NCBI GenBank assembly: GCA_000507305.1
Contig: DF240824.1
Location: 38,108 to 102,107, forward strand
DNA length: 64,000 nucleotides
Origin: Breviolum minutum Mf 1.05b.01
Lineage: Eukaryota; Sar; Dinophyceae; Suessiales; Symbiodiniaceae
Direction of reading: 5' to 3'
Shown here: piece by piece, positions 1 to 9,045 of the stretch
How the letters are laid out: each line of letters opens with the position of its first letter
Position numbering within the stretch: position 1 is the stretch's first letter
Made by a program: the position numbers and the translations under genes
Notes under the pieces: generated by a model
The model's input: only the letters and a program-made list of their open reading frames with translations
Told to the model about the DNA's origin: nothing
The model's database searches: none

Positions 1-1205
1 AGTTGAGTATGAAGCTTGCACGAATCAACTGGGAAAGCATGGAATTGTACGCCCCAGCTGATGACAGATGAAAGAATGCTACCTCTGCAAGTCTAGATGG
101 ACACTGGAAAAAAACTCTAAGAGCTTTGCTGATTGGTTCCCTAGAAGACCTTTTTGGGGGTGGAAATCTAAAAGCTGTTGTATTCTTGATGTCGGACCGT
201 TGACCAATTGACTACATATTCTAAAGAATTTGTTGTTGATGATACCCGCTATCCCATTATCAATGTGTCCAGTATGTCGTGCGAACTTCTACACTACATG
301 GCACCGTCTGCCCACTTGATTACCATTCAATCTCTGAAGCAATCTATATCAGAACGCGTCTGGATCACGATCGCATAAAGCCCAGTTCATATGACTCTTC
401 AATGCAGAACTAGTACTGCTGAAAATGGTTCCTACTCCACCCTCCAAATCGCGGGATAAACTTCCTACCTATTTAGCTTTTGCTGGATTTCTGCCATTCA
501 ACAATAGTTTGAAAATAATTTCTTTCCATTTAACCAAATATAGCAGAAGCACAGCCTACAATTTATGAGTTGATCTTTTCGCCTTGCCATCCATCCATCA
601 ATCCATCCATCCATTTCCGCGGGTGGTGCGGGGAGGTAACCTGTCCATGCCAAAATCGAAGGCTCCATGAGGCTGAGGCAAACCCTAAGCCTTTTTGCAC
701 CTTGGCAAAATCAGCCCAAGACGGTTGGAACATGTTGGAACTCACAAATTCGATTGGAGGACAAATAAATGACAGGGTACCTATGGACTTTTGGTTTATA
801 TGTGCGTGATTGGGCGTGGATTCTTTTCGTACCTGCCTTTTTTGGACGGCCATGGGCGGTCTCTCTAGGTGGTGAATCGGCTGGGCCGCTGCAAAGTAGC
901 CCGCCCTGATGAGAGTTGAAGAAGTATGGGAAAAAGAATTGCGGTTGACAACCTATGCTTTCATCCTTTTAGTGGAAGTATGCTTGGGTGGTTGGGAGCA
1001 TCAAAACACTAGAGGAACAGTCAAAGTGTGACCAAACCTTCAAACCTTCATACCCTGCCGTCAGGATGCAACAGGATCAGCCAAATGTATTTGCAGCACC
1101 TGGCCACGGATCCAAAGTGACTTGCAAGCTACACATGAGATTGGAACTTGAGAGCAAAATCCTGGGTGGGCCTTCTGAATTCAATACTTCCATGATCTTG
1201 CATTA

Positions 1206-1306
1206 TCTTGCGCAGAGAGCGAGAGAGAGGGAGAGAGAGAGAGAGAGAGACACGGAGAGAGCGAGAGAGCCAGAGCGAGAGCGAGAGCGAGAGCGAGAGC
1301 GAGCGA
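1206..1306. repeat. (GA)n-rich microsatellite
   Basis: A roughly 100-bp run of GAGAGA and GAGCGA units. All three plus frames and the minus frames stay open through it, which produces spurious Arg/Glu- and Ser/Leu-rich readings. It should not be taken as coding. Confidence 0.9.
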
Positions 1307-2399
1307 AATAAGATTTCAAAACATAAGAAGTACAGTCATATAGATGAATCTGAAAGAAAACAGGCATTGCGTCATTCCTCCCACACGAAAAATTTGCTGT
1401 TCCACTTTTTTTTGAAATGCGAATATGCCCACAGCGACATGGTTGCCACACATTTATGAAGCCACCTTCATCATGCACATGTCCATGCATATCTGGCAGC
1501 TTTTCAAGAGAAACAAGTGCTGCCGAAGTTCCAACAAAAAAAAATGGCGCACCTGGCAGGGTTCCGGTAGTTCCCGCCTGCGGGCGTTGGCCGTTGGCCA
1601 TTCCACTTGGTCGGATTGACTTTCGCTTAACAAGCACAACCCATGTGAGAAGTCCACGTGCCATGCTGCGTTTGTCATCGGAATTGGAACCAAAAAATGG
1701 TGCCGAAAACCAACAGAAATCGCCCAGGCCTCAGTTCGTTGAAACTTAACCAACCACCAAAGCTCACGCAGGCGCCACCCAAGACCAAGGGCCTCAAAGC
1801 AAGGCTGCTCAGCATTGCTCCATTGTTTCACCCGGGGTCAACCCCAAACCAAACCAGAACCAATGTAGGTACCATGCGCTTTTGCAGGATGCTAACAACT
1901 GATAACATGCAAGACATGTTTTTTCATGGAAAACTGGATGATTCATACTTCACAATACATGAATATACATAAATTCTGGTTTTCCACGCACCTGTCTGGA
2001 TGAATGTATGAAACTTACTAGAAACATGTTTTTGAATACCTCTGTCAACCACCATTTTGGATGACATCACCTGACTCACCAGTTTTTTGCGCCAGCTAAA
2101 AAGTGCAACCACACCACATGTAGCGGCCGCCGCCAGCCATGCCCGAGGCCATTAGAGCTGGAATTCCGGCAGCTCCACTATTCGTCGTATTTTTTTTTTT
2201 GCGGCAAAGTCGGAAGAATTGTTGCAAAAGTGTTTTCGAAACAGCAACATGAAGTGTTGAACAATGAACCTGGAAATTTGTAGTCCCTCCGAAACCAAAC
2301 AAAACAAAACAGAACAAAGGAAACAAATGACAAATGCAATCGAATACAGTTTTTTTTAAATCGTTGGTGAACGGAAAAAAAAGATGTTGTTTCGCACAT

Positions 2400-2466
2400 T
2401 TGATACATATATCATATGTCATAGACCATATATCAAATATCATATTTAATATATCATATATCATTT
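2400..2466. repeat. Imperfect ATATCAT tandem repeat
   Basis: Short AT-rich units of the type CATATATCAT repeat about six times with small changes. It has the character of a minisatellite and no gene is associated with it. Confidence 0.6.
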
Positions 2467-4123
2467 ATTGTTTGTTGATAAGAACGTGCATGAAAAGGGA
2501 CTACACGTGTTATGTTTATATAGACACATCGTCCACAATAATCGACACGAAAAGCACATTGAGCCACCTGATGTCTCGCGGAATGCCTATCTACTTTCAC
2601 CCGTTGATCGGACACGGATGAATGTGTACAGCCAAGTTTTTCAGTGAGAATGTTGCAAAATCCAACGATTTTTTTTGTATTGGCAATGCCGATTTGATTG
2701 CCACAAAAAACAAATTGCACTTGACATCTTCGGTTTGGGAACAGATATCGGGATGTTTGCCACCTCTGCCGATGAAGTATGAAGGTGCAAACAAAAATAA
2801 GTTCGTGGAACTACATCCCTTCCTTGCAGCCTTGATGGTCCCTTCGGAAGAGAAAAAATGGTAGCAACATTCACTGCTCATTTGTTCGAATGTAAAATGT
2901 TGTGACGATGATCATTTTAAGATTGTTGTCCCCAAGTCCCTACCCAGACCAATTCAAAGGGGTGGTGGCACCAAACACTTCCACTATTGTTCTCGTGGGG
3001 CACAAAGACATCATCATGTGAAATTGCGGGATTATCCACCCTTTTCCCTTTGGGACAATTCGACACCAATTTACACAAATTCATGCGAATGATTCTAGCC
3101 ACGCATGCCGCAGAATTCCAATCGGACATTGAACATCAAATGTTCAAGACAAAACAACATAAATGCAATCGGTTGCGGGAAAGTTGCACGCGTATCCGTC
3201 TTGTCACTTTCATATCACACAAACAAAGACCGGACCCCCTCTTTCTTAACATGTTTTTTCCTCTTTCTCGTCTCGGTTGCGATGCATCATAAACCAAACG
3301 TTTTGCCTAATTGCATGGAAAGGGATTCGGTGCCAAGTGCATGAAAGGTCCCCCTGCCCTTCCGCCGGGGAGGCTACTGAATGCACCCGGAGGAACTTAT
3401 TGCATCAACCCACATTTTATGCAACTCCCTCGCTTTCCAAGTGTTGGGACATAATTGAGTGCATGGTTGGAACTGGCATTTTAAAATGCAGCTGCCAAAC
3501 ATCATACCAAAACTACACGGGAATATTGGTAGACAACGACGTCCCCCAACACGACAATGTTCAAATTGTTTGGCCACATTTTGGTTTATACGCATCAAAC
3601 AATTTTGAAACCAGCGATCCTGCACAGTGCGGCATGCCAATAACACAGTTTATCCCAGCATTAAAGTCGTTTCAAAAAAATTGTTAAATCCAGACTCTGA
3701 ATCATATGATCCCATGCATGTGATCTTTTGATGTTGTCATCTATCAAGGTCAAATTGTATGGTCCTATAAGGCAAGGCATACATCGCGCTTCAGCCTCCG
3801 ATGCAACGTTGGTGGCCCGAACGCGGCGAAATAGATTGAACCCGGGGAAAGCAATCCAAAGCTTCGAATACGCCAGCCCTTGATCTTCGACATTCACCCG
3901 CTAACATGCCCAATTTGTATCCATTTGTGACCGTATGTTTGCTGTAAAAAACGGTCACTGGCGAAACGTGTATGCCACACTGGGCAAAGTGTTTCCGGTA
4001 CAGTGGTATAAGGGAAAAAAAAAAACGTACCTCTTCCCTCCCATATCAAAAAAACACATCCAAAGCCTTTCAGCTCCTCATAATTTCATTCGGGGACAAA
4101 TACGGAATAACTGAAGCACACGG

Positions 4124-4410
4124 TTTTTTTCTGTCACGCCTTTGTGCCGCGATAGGGTCTCAGGGAGCTGTTTTACTAGACTGTTTCCGGGCATTGGGAT
4201 TGTTTTTATACTGGCCAGTCTCCCAGTGTGCGAAGCCCGAAAGCAAAGTCCAAGGGCTAGGGAGGATGTCGGGGAGGCGGCTGGGGCCTGCCGGATCTGG
4301 GAGGAGTTGTGCCAAGAGGTCAATGAGAGGTGGCGGCTCGCCATCGAGATTGTGATGGTGGGGTCCAAAAGGAAGCTGGCTGCGAATGCTGTCACTGTTG
4401 CGCGTGTGAG
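4124..4410 (-). mobile_element. Family-2 LINE copy 1, 3' part (poly-A end)
   Basis: Read on the minus strand this is the 3' end of a LINE whose terminus is a short A run (seen as seven T at 4124-4130 on the plus strand). The coding part gives AFAASFLL, which matches AFAASLL in the better copy at 7379-7843, followed by the same Pro/Ser/Ala-rich tail. The element is cut at 4410, exactly where the TTGAC tail of the family-1 LINE begins. Its upstream continuation is at about 6798-6976. The 3' terminal segment has three further copies in the window (near 6977, 7288 and 8768), which define the end of the family. Confidence 0.75.
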
Positions 4411-4475
4411 GACTTGACTTTTTTTGACTTTTGACTTTGATCCTGTATGCCGAGCGGCGGCCCATTTAGGGCACA
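4411..4475 (-). other. Family-1 LINE 3' end: stem-loops plus TTGAC tail
   Basis: On the minus strand the order is GCCC-TAAAT-GGGC, a second GC-rich stem (GCCG/CGGC), ACAGG, then TTGAC/TTTGAC units. The same order occurs at 8297-8354 and 11330-11376 on the plus strand. A structured 3' end followed by a short-unit tail is the usual recognition site for stringent-type LINE reverse transcriptases. That role is inferred. Confidence 0.7.
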
Positions 4476-6797
4476 GGAAGTGAAACGCAAAAGCATTGTA
4501 TGTACAAACTAAACACGAAAACGTGAAAATATAACATCATCGCAGGCAGAAGGAAATGAAGTCGGTGTAGTATTGAAACCAAAGAGCGGTGCTTCCGGCA
4601 GTGTCAATCCAGTTGCCTAGGTGATGCCAACGGCAAAAGTTTTGTAGAGGGGTTTGCCATTGAAAAAATGGACGTCCAGGCCTCCCACCTCCTGGGTTCC
4701 AATGCAAGATGCGTTTTACCCAACGATTGTCATCAAGTAAAGCAACGTAATTTGCAAATTTCCAATATTCGGATAAATATTTCGTTGATCACATTTTGAA
4801 ACCATGGTATTCCAATTGTTGATCAATCTGTCTGTGCCATGCATGAAGAATTGTATGCCATGGCTGGTTCCAATCAATGTCAGCTGGCGGACCCACCACA
4901 CGTCGAAGCAATTTCCGGCAATGCACGTCAAGTTTTCGAAGATCAGTTGTATAAATTTTGCGGTGCCCAGCTGCAAAACAAACCACCGATGTAATCATAG
5001 CATCAAAAAATTTCAGGCGAGATGCCATTGAAACCATTTTGTCACAGAGAATCCATTTGTGAACATGGAATGCACGGGCCGCACATTGTAATCGGTGGTC
5101 AATATCGTCCTGTCGTCTGCCTGCATTTTCCGTCGACAACATACAACCCAGCCACTTATGGGACGACGACTGGTCCAACACTGCAATCTCCAAACCAGCG
5201 CGGGTCGTCAATGTCTTTGGTGGTTGCGCTTGAGTTGTCAAAACCTTTGTTTTTGCAGCGTTGAGTTTGAGACCAACCTTTTCGAGTGAAGTCACCAGTT
5301 TATCAAGCATATAACCAAGTTGTTCGGCAGATCCTGCAAACAACAAAATGTCGTCCGCAAACCGAAGATCCAATAAGGGTGGCCCACCATCTCCTAAGTC
5401 CAACCCATTGTGTGCAACATCACGTCGCCACTCTTCCATCGCCAATTGCAGTACAGAACAAAATAAGCGAGGGCTTAATACACACCCTTGTCGCACGCCA
5501 GCCTTGATGCAAAATTCACGGCTCGCATCCGAGTGTCCAGTGATTTGTCCCGTCTGGTTCGAATACACCATTTGCAACAACCAAACTAGATGAGCTGACA
5601 CACCATGCAATCGCAAACCGCGCCATAAAGCATCCCAGTCCACACGGTCAAATGCTTTGGATAAATCTAAACTAAGAATCCACAACGGTCTGTTGGCCAA
5701 CAATGTTTTGTCGATCACCATATTTGCACTCAACAAATGCTCCTCGATCCTCCGGTTCGTTCTGAAACCATACTGTTCTTCAGGTTGAACATGTTCCAAC
5801 AGCCCCTCGATGCCCCCCAAGATCAAGTATGCAAATGCTTTATACATGAGTCTGACCATAGCAATGGGCCGGAAGTCCGTGGTGGTTCGTGCGTTTTTCG
5901 TTTTTGGAAGCATCTGGAACAATGTTTTATTCCAAGACGATGGTATTTCCCCCGTATGCAAAATTTGGTTCATGATGCCCAGGGGAGCTGTCACAACATT
6001 GTCTGGCGCAAAATGCAACAATTCAGCCACCAACCCACACTCGTCCGAAGCTTTGTTCATTTTTAGCCGCTTGATGGCACCATTCAACTCCTGTAAGCTC
6101 CAATTTGGTTCTGTCAAGTGCAATGGTCCGGTTGGATTACTTGGATGTCCATGAAAAATATTTTCCAACATGTCTGCGAAATCATTGGCTGGAGGATATT
6201 GTGCGTACTGTCGAACGATGGTGTGCGGCATTTTCTGCAGCATCTTCCACTGGTTTGGCATGTTCAGCAACTGTTGGAGTCTTGAAGATTTCCATGCACG
6301 AAGCTACCGTCGATGCAGTCTGGCAATGTCAAAACATAATTGTTTTTTGATCGAACGTTCAACTGCTTGTCGGCGTTGAGCGCGCAAATCTCGCAATGCA
6401 TTGGAGGATTCATATTTGCTTCGTGTTTGTTTGTTGTAACCACCCTTCAACCCAGCATCAAACAATTCCTTCTCAAGCCCTGGCAAGTGCTGCGGGTCGT
6501 AAATGCTGTTGGCATCGATATGTTGCAACCTTATATGGTACAATGTAGCTATGCCATCTTCATCAAGGAATGGTTTCCAATGTTTGAGGGTCCTCTTGCG
6601 AACATGTCTGCTACTTTTTTGCACTTTCCATGTCAACAAGCAGTGTACACATCGATGGTCCAATCCGATGGGCAACATGTTGTCATTCCATACCCTCGAC
6701 ACGACTGCTTTCTCATCCGCAATGATATAATCCAATTGCACGCGGGCCTCATCAAAGTATCTTTCACACGTCCAACTTTCGCTGGTATCTTGGTTGT
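4411..6797 (-). mobile_element. Family-1 LINE (copy A), 5'-truncated, TTGAC-tailed
   Basis: A non-LTR retrotransposon on the minus strand. It runs from a truncated endonuclease region (about 6797) through reverse transcriptase to a C-terminal domain that stops at 4537-4539, and ends in a tail of TTGAC/TTTGAC units at 4411-4440. It sits inside a family-2 LINE: family-2 coding sequence breaks off at 4410 and resumes at about 6798, where minus-strand residues ALISRW-like (SLISRWPAF) reappear. The flanks at both junctions contain TGAGGA, a possible degraded target-site duplication. Loss of the 5' part is typical of LINE insertion by target-primed reverse transcription. Confidence 0.85.
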
Positions 6798-6798
6798 C
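4537..6798 (-). pseudogene. LINE endonuclease (C-terminal part) and reverse transcriptase, two in-frame stops
   Basis: One frame is open from the insertion junction to 4537 except for TAG at 6304-6306 and TGA at 4789-4791; no frameshift is needed. The upstream part has the end of an apurinic-type endonuclease (QLDYIIADEK and GLDHRCVHC, with the DHR signature). The reverse transcriptase follows in the 493-residue stretch 4789-6270: motif A LDLSKAFDRVDW (catalytic Asp near residue 202), motif B AGVRQGCVLSP (258-267), motif C RFADDILLF (Asp-Asp near 306-307), then GLKLNAAKTKVL and HKWLGCML. After the TGA the frame continues with DDNRWVKRILHW and ends at 4537. The protein would copy its own RNA at a nicked genomic target. 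The two stops make this copy inactive unless they are read through. The upstream open frame extends to 7068, but that part is family-2 sequence fused in frame by the insertion. Confidence 0.88.
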
Positions 6799-6976
6799 CG
6801 ATTGGCGGCTCAAAATGAGGAAAGCTGGCCATCTGGAAATGAGGGAGGCGGTAGCTGCGTGGCGCAAAGGTGCTGGAGTGTCACACGTTGCAACACGCAA
6901 AATGTGTTGGAACACTTTCCATCTGCAGGGCCCGGGAATTGATGGAAACTGCTGCAACTGAGCGAACACTGCGATG
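6798..6976 (-). pseudogene. Family-2 LINE copy 1, upstream piece
   Basis: This minus-strand reading aligns by eye with the better family-2 copy: CRWKVFQHILRVATC, then APLRHAATASLISRW, against GGRWSEEASMFVKLL and APPLLQTSLAAALISRW. The spacing of RW, APxL and LISRW is preserved. It is the interrupted continuation of the fragment at 4124-4410 and is joined in frame to the endonuclease of the inserted LINE, so a single open frame is chimeric. Confidence 0.6.
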
Positions 6977-7240
6977 TTTTTTTCCCCCCGGCACTTTTTT
7001 GGCCGCATGAAGGTCCAGCGGTACAAAGCCGTTTTGTTAGGCAGCTTCCAGGCACAGACTGTTTTCATAGTGGCCAGTCTCCAGATGTGAGAAAAGTACG
7101 GAAGGTATAAGCCCAGACCTTCCGCTACCGGGCTGGCAGGCGACTGGCTGGCACGGCGGGGCTGGAGTGCGCAAGGAGGTGGCCGAGGGCTGGGAGATCT
7201 CCGTCCAAGTTGTGCTGGGGAGAGGGGCCTTCAAATTGTG
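6977..7240 (-). mobile_element. Family-2 LINE copy 2, 3' end only
   Basis: The minus strand ends in an A run (T at 6977-6983). Upstream of it is the family's 3' segment, recognisable by the pair of half-repeats ending CACTATGAAAACAG and CTGCCTAACAAAACG and by a Pro/Ser/Ala-rich C-terminal reading. It matches copies 1, 3 and 4. Only about 260 bp remain, which fits strong 5' truncation or later loss. Confidence 0.65.
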
Positions 7241-7378
7241 ATTTGTTTTCCGAATATTATTGATTTTCATTTTGTTACGAGTTCTTGTTTTTTTTTTTTT
7301 TTTTCTTTCGCTCCTTTTTCCGCGTGAGTCTCTGACCATGACTGTTTTACTGGTCAGTCTCGAGGCTGCCTGGGCTCC

Positions 7379-8162
7379 TTAGGAGCGGGCGGGGAGGCGG
7401 CTGGGAGCGGTGGCGTGGAGGGGTGCTTCGGCGAGCACCTGGCTGAGGGTGGGCTGGTTTCCCTCCACGTTGGTGTGGTTTGAGCAATCTTGGGCGAGCA
7501 AGCTGGCCGCGAAGGCGTGCATGGCGGCATGGCTGAGCGAAGCGGTCCATCGGGAGATGAGGGCTGCTGCTAGGGATGTTTGCAAAAGCGGTGGGGCTTG
7601 TCGTGCTTTGGCTTGGGCCAGTAGTTTGACAAACATGGATGCTTCTTCACTCCATCGGCCCCCTGTTTCAATTTCGAGCACCACAAGTCGGCAGCGACGG
7701 CTCCCGATGAGTTCCGGGTAAGTCCGTTCCTTCCTCCTCCTCGCATCCTGCAACGCGGCCCCTGTAAANTTCCAAAGGCCCTGCTCGGTTCCGTAAAATC
7801 CCGGATTGGGCACAGGCTGCGCGGTGGTCGCCGTAAGGGTCAAGAGCGCGACGGCACCGGCAGTGGCTGGCGGTTAGGGGAATAGGGAGCCGAAGGCGGC
7901 GGAGGAGCAAGATCCTGAAAAGGTGACTCTCGTAGGTGGTGTCTGCGTGGTACGGGATGGTGGTGAATGGCCTGCTTGCGTGTGGGCCACGTTGGGACTC
8001 CAGGAGTGCTTGGCTTGCGGGGTCCAAACAGGAGTGGAGTTCAGCTTGGAAAGTAGTGTGGCATGCGTTTGCAGCGCCTTGCTGCCACCCCTTCATTATG
8101 TTGCTAAACCCAAAATAATCCTTTTTGGATGGAAACATTGCAGCTTTTACTATCGGACAAAG
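7379..8162 (-). pseudogene. Family-2 LINE C-terminal region: CCHC finger and nuclease-like domain, frameshifted
   Basis: Two overlapping minus frames (about 7770-8162, then 7379-7843) give one broken protein. The first has LFRILLLRRLRLPIPL followed by HCRC(x8)YGDHRAAC, a Cys-Cys-His-Cys cluster at residues 102, 104, 114 and 118 of the longer reading. The second has ARRRKERTYPEL, CRLVVLEIETGGRWSEE, APPLLQT, ALISRW and AFAASLL. This combination is familiar from the C-termini of dinoflagellate LINE-like proteins. The expected stretch between the finger and ARRRK, where the acidic residues of a PD-(D/E)XK-type nuclease would lie, is missing, so the copy carries an internal deletion as well as the frame change near the N at 7769. 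The nuclease assignment is inference from the shape of the motifs. Confidence 0.75.
8148..8162 (+). repeat. Target-site duplication, left copy
   Basis: TACTATCGGACAAAG, repeated exactly at 8355-8369. The two copies flank the truncated LINE insertion at 8163-8354. Confidence 0.85.
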
Positions 8163-8354
8163 CATTGGATGGAATACGCACAGGACAAAAAAGCATGGTT
8201 GGCACTTTCTGGCTCTTTCTACAACTTCTGCATGGCCTAAAGTGAAGCGATTTGTAAATACGGATTTGTAAATATTGTCTCTTTTGGTTCACCGCCTGCG
8301 CCCAAAATGGGCCCGCCACACGGCGTCCAGGCTTTGACTTTGACTTGACTTGAC
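8163..8354 (+). mobile_element. Short 5'-truncated family-1 LINE with perfect target-site duplication
   Basis: A 192-bp insertion between two identical 15-bp direct repeats. Its start still encodes the last residues of the LINE protein (AWLALSGSFYNFCMA then stop), comparable with the C-terminus of copy A (ALWFQYYTDFISFCLR then stop). It then carries GCCC-AAAAT-GGGC, CGCC-ACAC-GGCG and a tail of TTTGAC and TTGAC units. It lies in plus orientation inside a minus-oriented family-2 LINE. The exact duplication suggests it is among the youngest insertions in the window. Confidence 0.88.
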
Positions 8355-8369
8355 TACTATCGGACAAAG
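8355..8369 (+). repeat. Target-site duplication, right copy
   Basis: Exact second copy of the 15-mer at 8148-8162, immediately after the TTGAC tail. Confidence 0.85.
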
Positions 8370-8767
8370 TGGATCCTTTTCATCGCGTTGGATGTATGAG
8401 CGCTACCGGACAATGATTCGAAAAAAAAATTTCAGCCCTGGCAAAATCGTGCAAACCAATCGTTGGACCAGGGCAAAAAAAAAAACTCTGAGACCATTCT
8501 CCAACTGTGGAAATGGCCGGTACATATTCTTTCCCGGACCTTTTTACTCGCAGATGTCCGTGGTCAAGCCCGCCAACCCGTATTAGGCGGCAGGCATGCG
8601 ACTGGGCGCAGCCGCGGTTTACCAGCTGTGTGACAACAATCCACGCCACCACACATCATACATACTGTCGAGAAAAAAATGCGTTTAACAAACCATGTTG
8701 CCATTTTTGCCTGTGCACCAATGCGTTCAACCTCTGCTGTTCTAGCATCCCCTGTCTGTATATGTTT

Positions 8768-9020
8768 ATTTTTTCTTCGCTCCTTTGTAGCTGCGGAGGG
8801 TCCACTGACACACGGCTGTTGTACTGGGCACCCTCCAGGCAAAGACTGTTCTTAGAGTGGCTACCCTCCAGATCTGCGTATGGTAAGGATGGTGCAAATC
8901 CAGACTTTCGTCTACCGGCCAGGGAGGTGACTTACAAGCACGGGGAGGCACGTCTGTGAAAGGAGGTGGCCTACTGGCGGAAGGTGTCCTTGTGTGCTGA
9001 ACATCTTGCGGGCCGGTCGC
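8768..9020 (-). mobile_element. Family-2 LINE copy 4, 3' end only
   Basis: The minus strand ends in AGGAGCGAAGAAAAAATA (T run near 8768-8774 on plus). The reading RVATLRTVFAWRVPSTTAV corresponds base by base to the 3' segment of copy 2 near 7020-7080. About 250 bp are recognisable before the match is lost near 9020, just ahead of the plus-strand LINE relic. Confidence 0.65.
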
Positions 9021-9045
9021 ACAAAAATTCGCATGCATATAGGAT

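Larger units (their letters stand above)
1..4080. other. Gene-poor AT-rich flank, nothing firmly supported
   Basis: I see no open frame here with convincing composition, splice sites or a recognisable motif. The longest readings are about 100-150 codons and contain homopolymer runs. The stretch holds a CCAT tetranucleotide run near 588-617, a GA-rich microsatellite at 1206-1306 and an AT-rich imperfect repeat of ATATCAT type at 2400-2466. One reading at 3277-3687 (plus) is 136 codons long, but its mirror on the minus strand is also open and neither looks like a known protein. Confidence 0.5.
7288..8162 (-). mobile_element. Family-2 LINE copy 3, most complete 3' region
   Basis: It ends in a long A run on the minus strand (17 T at 7288-7304) preceded by GGAGCGAAAGA. 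It carries the best preserved C-terminal coding part of the family (7379-8165). Its upstream edge is interrupted by a 192-bp family-1 insertion at 8163-8354, and the same element probably continues beyond 8370. A single N lies at 7769. Confidence 0.75.

Noticed and set aside
1208..1459. Arg/Glu-rich protein at the GA microsatellite
   Set aside because: The composition comes entirely from the GA repeat; downstream residues show no protein-like pattern.
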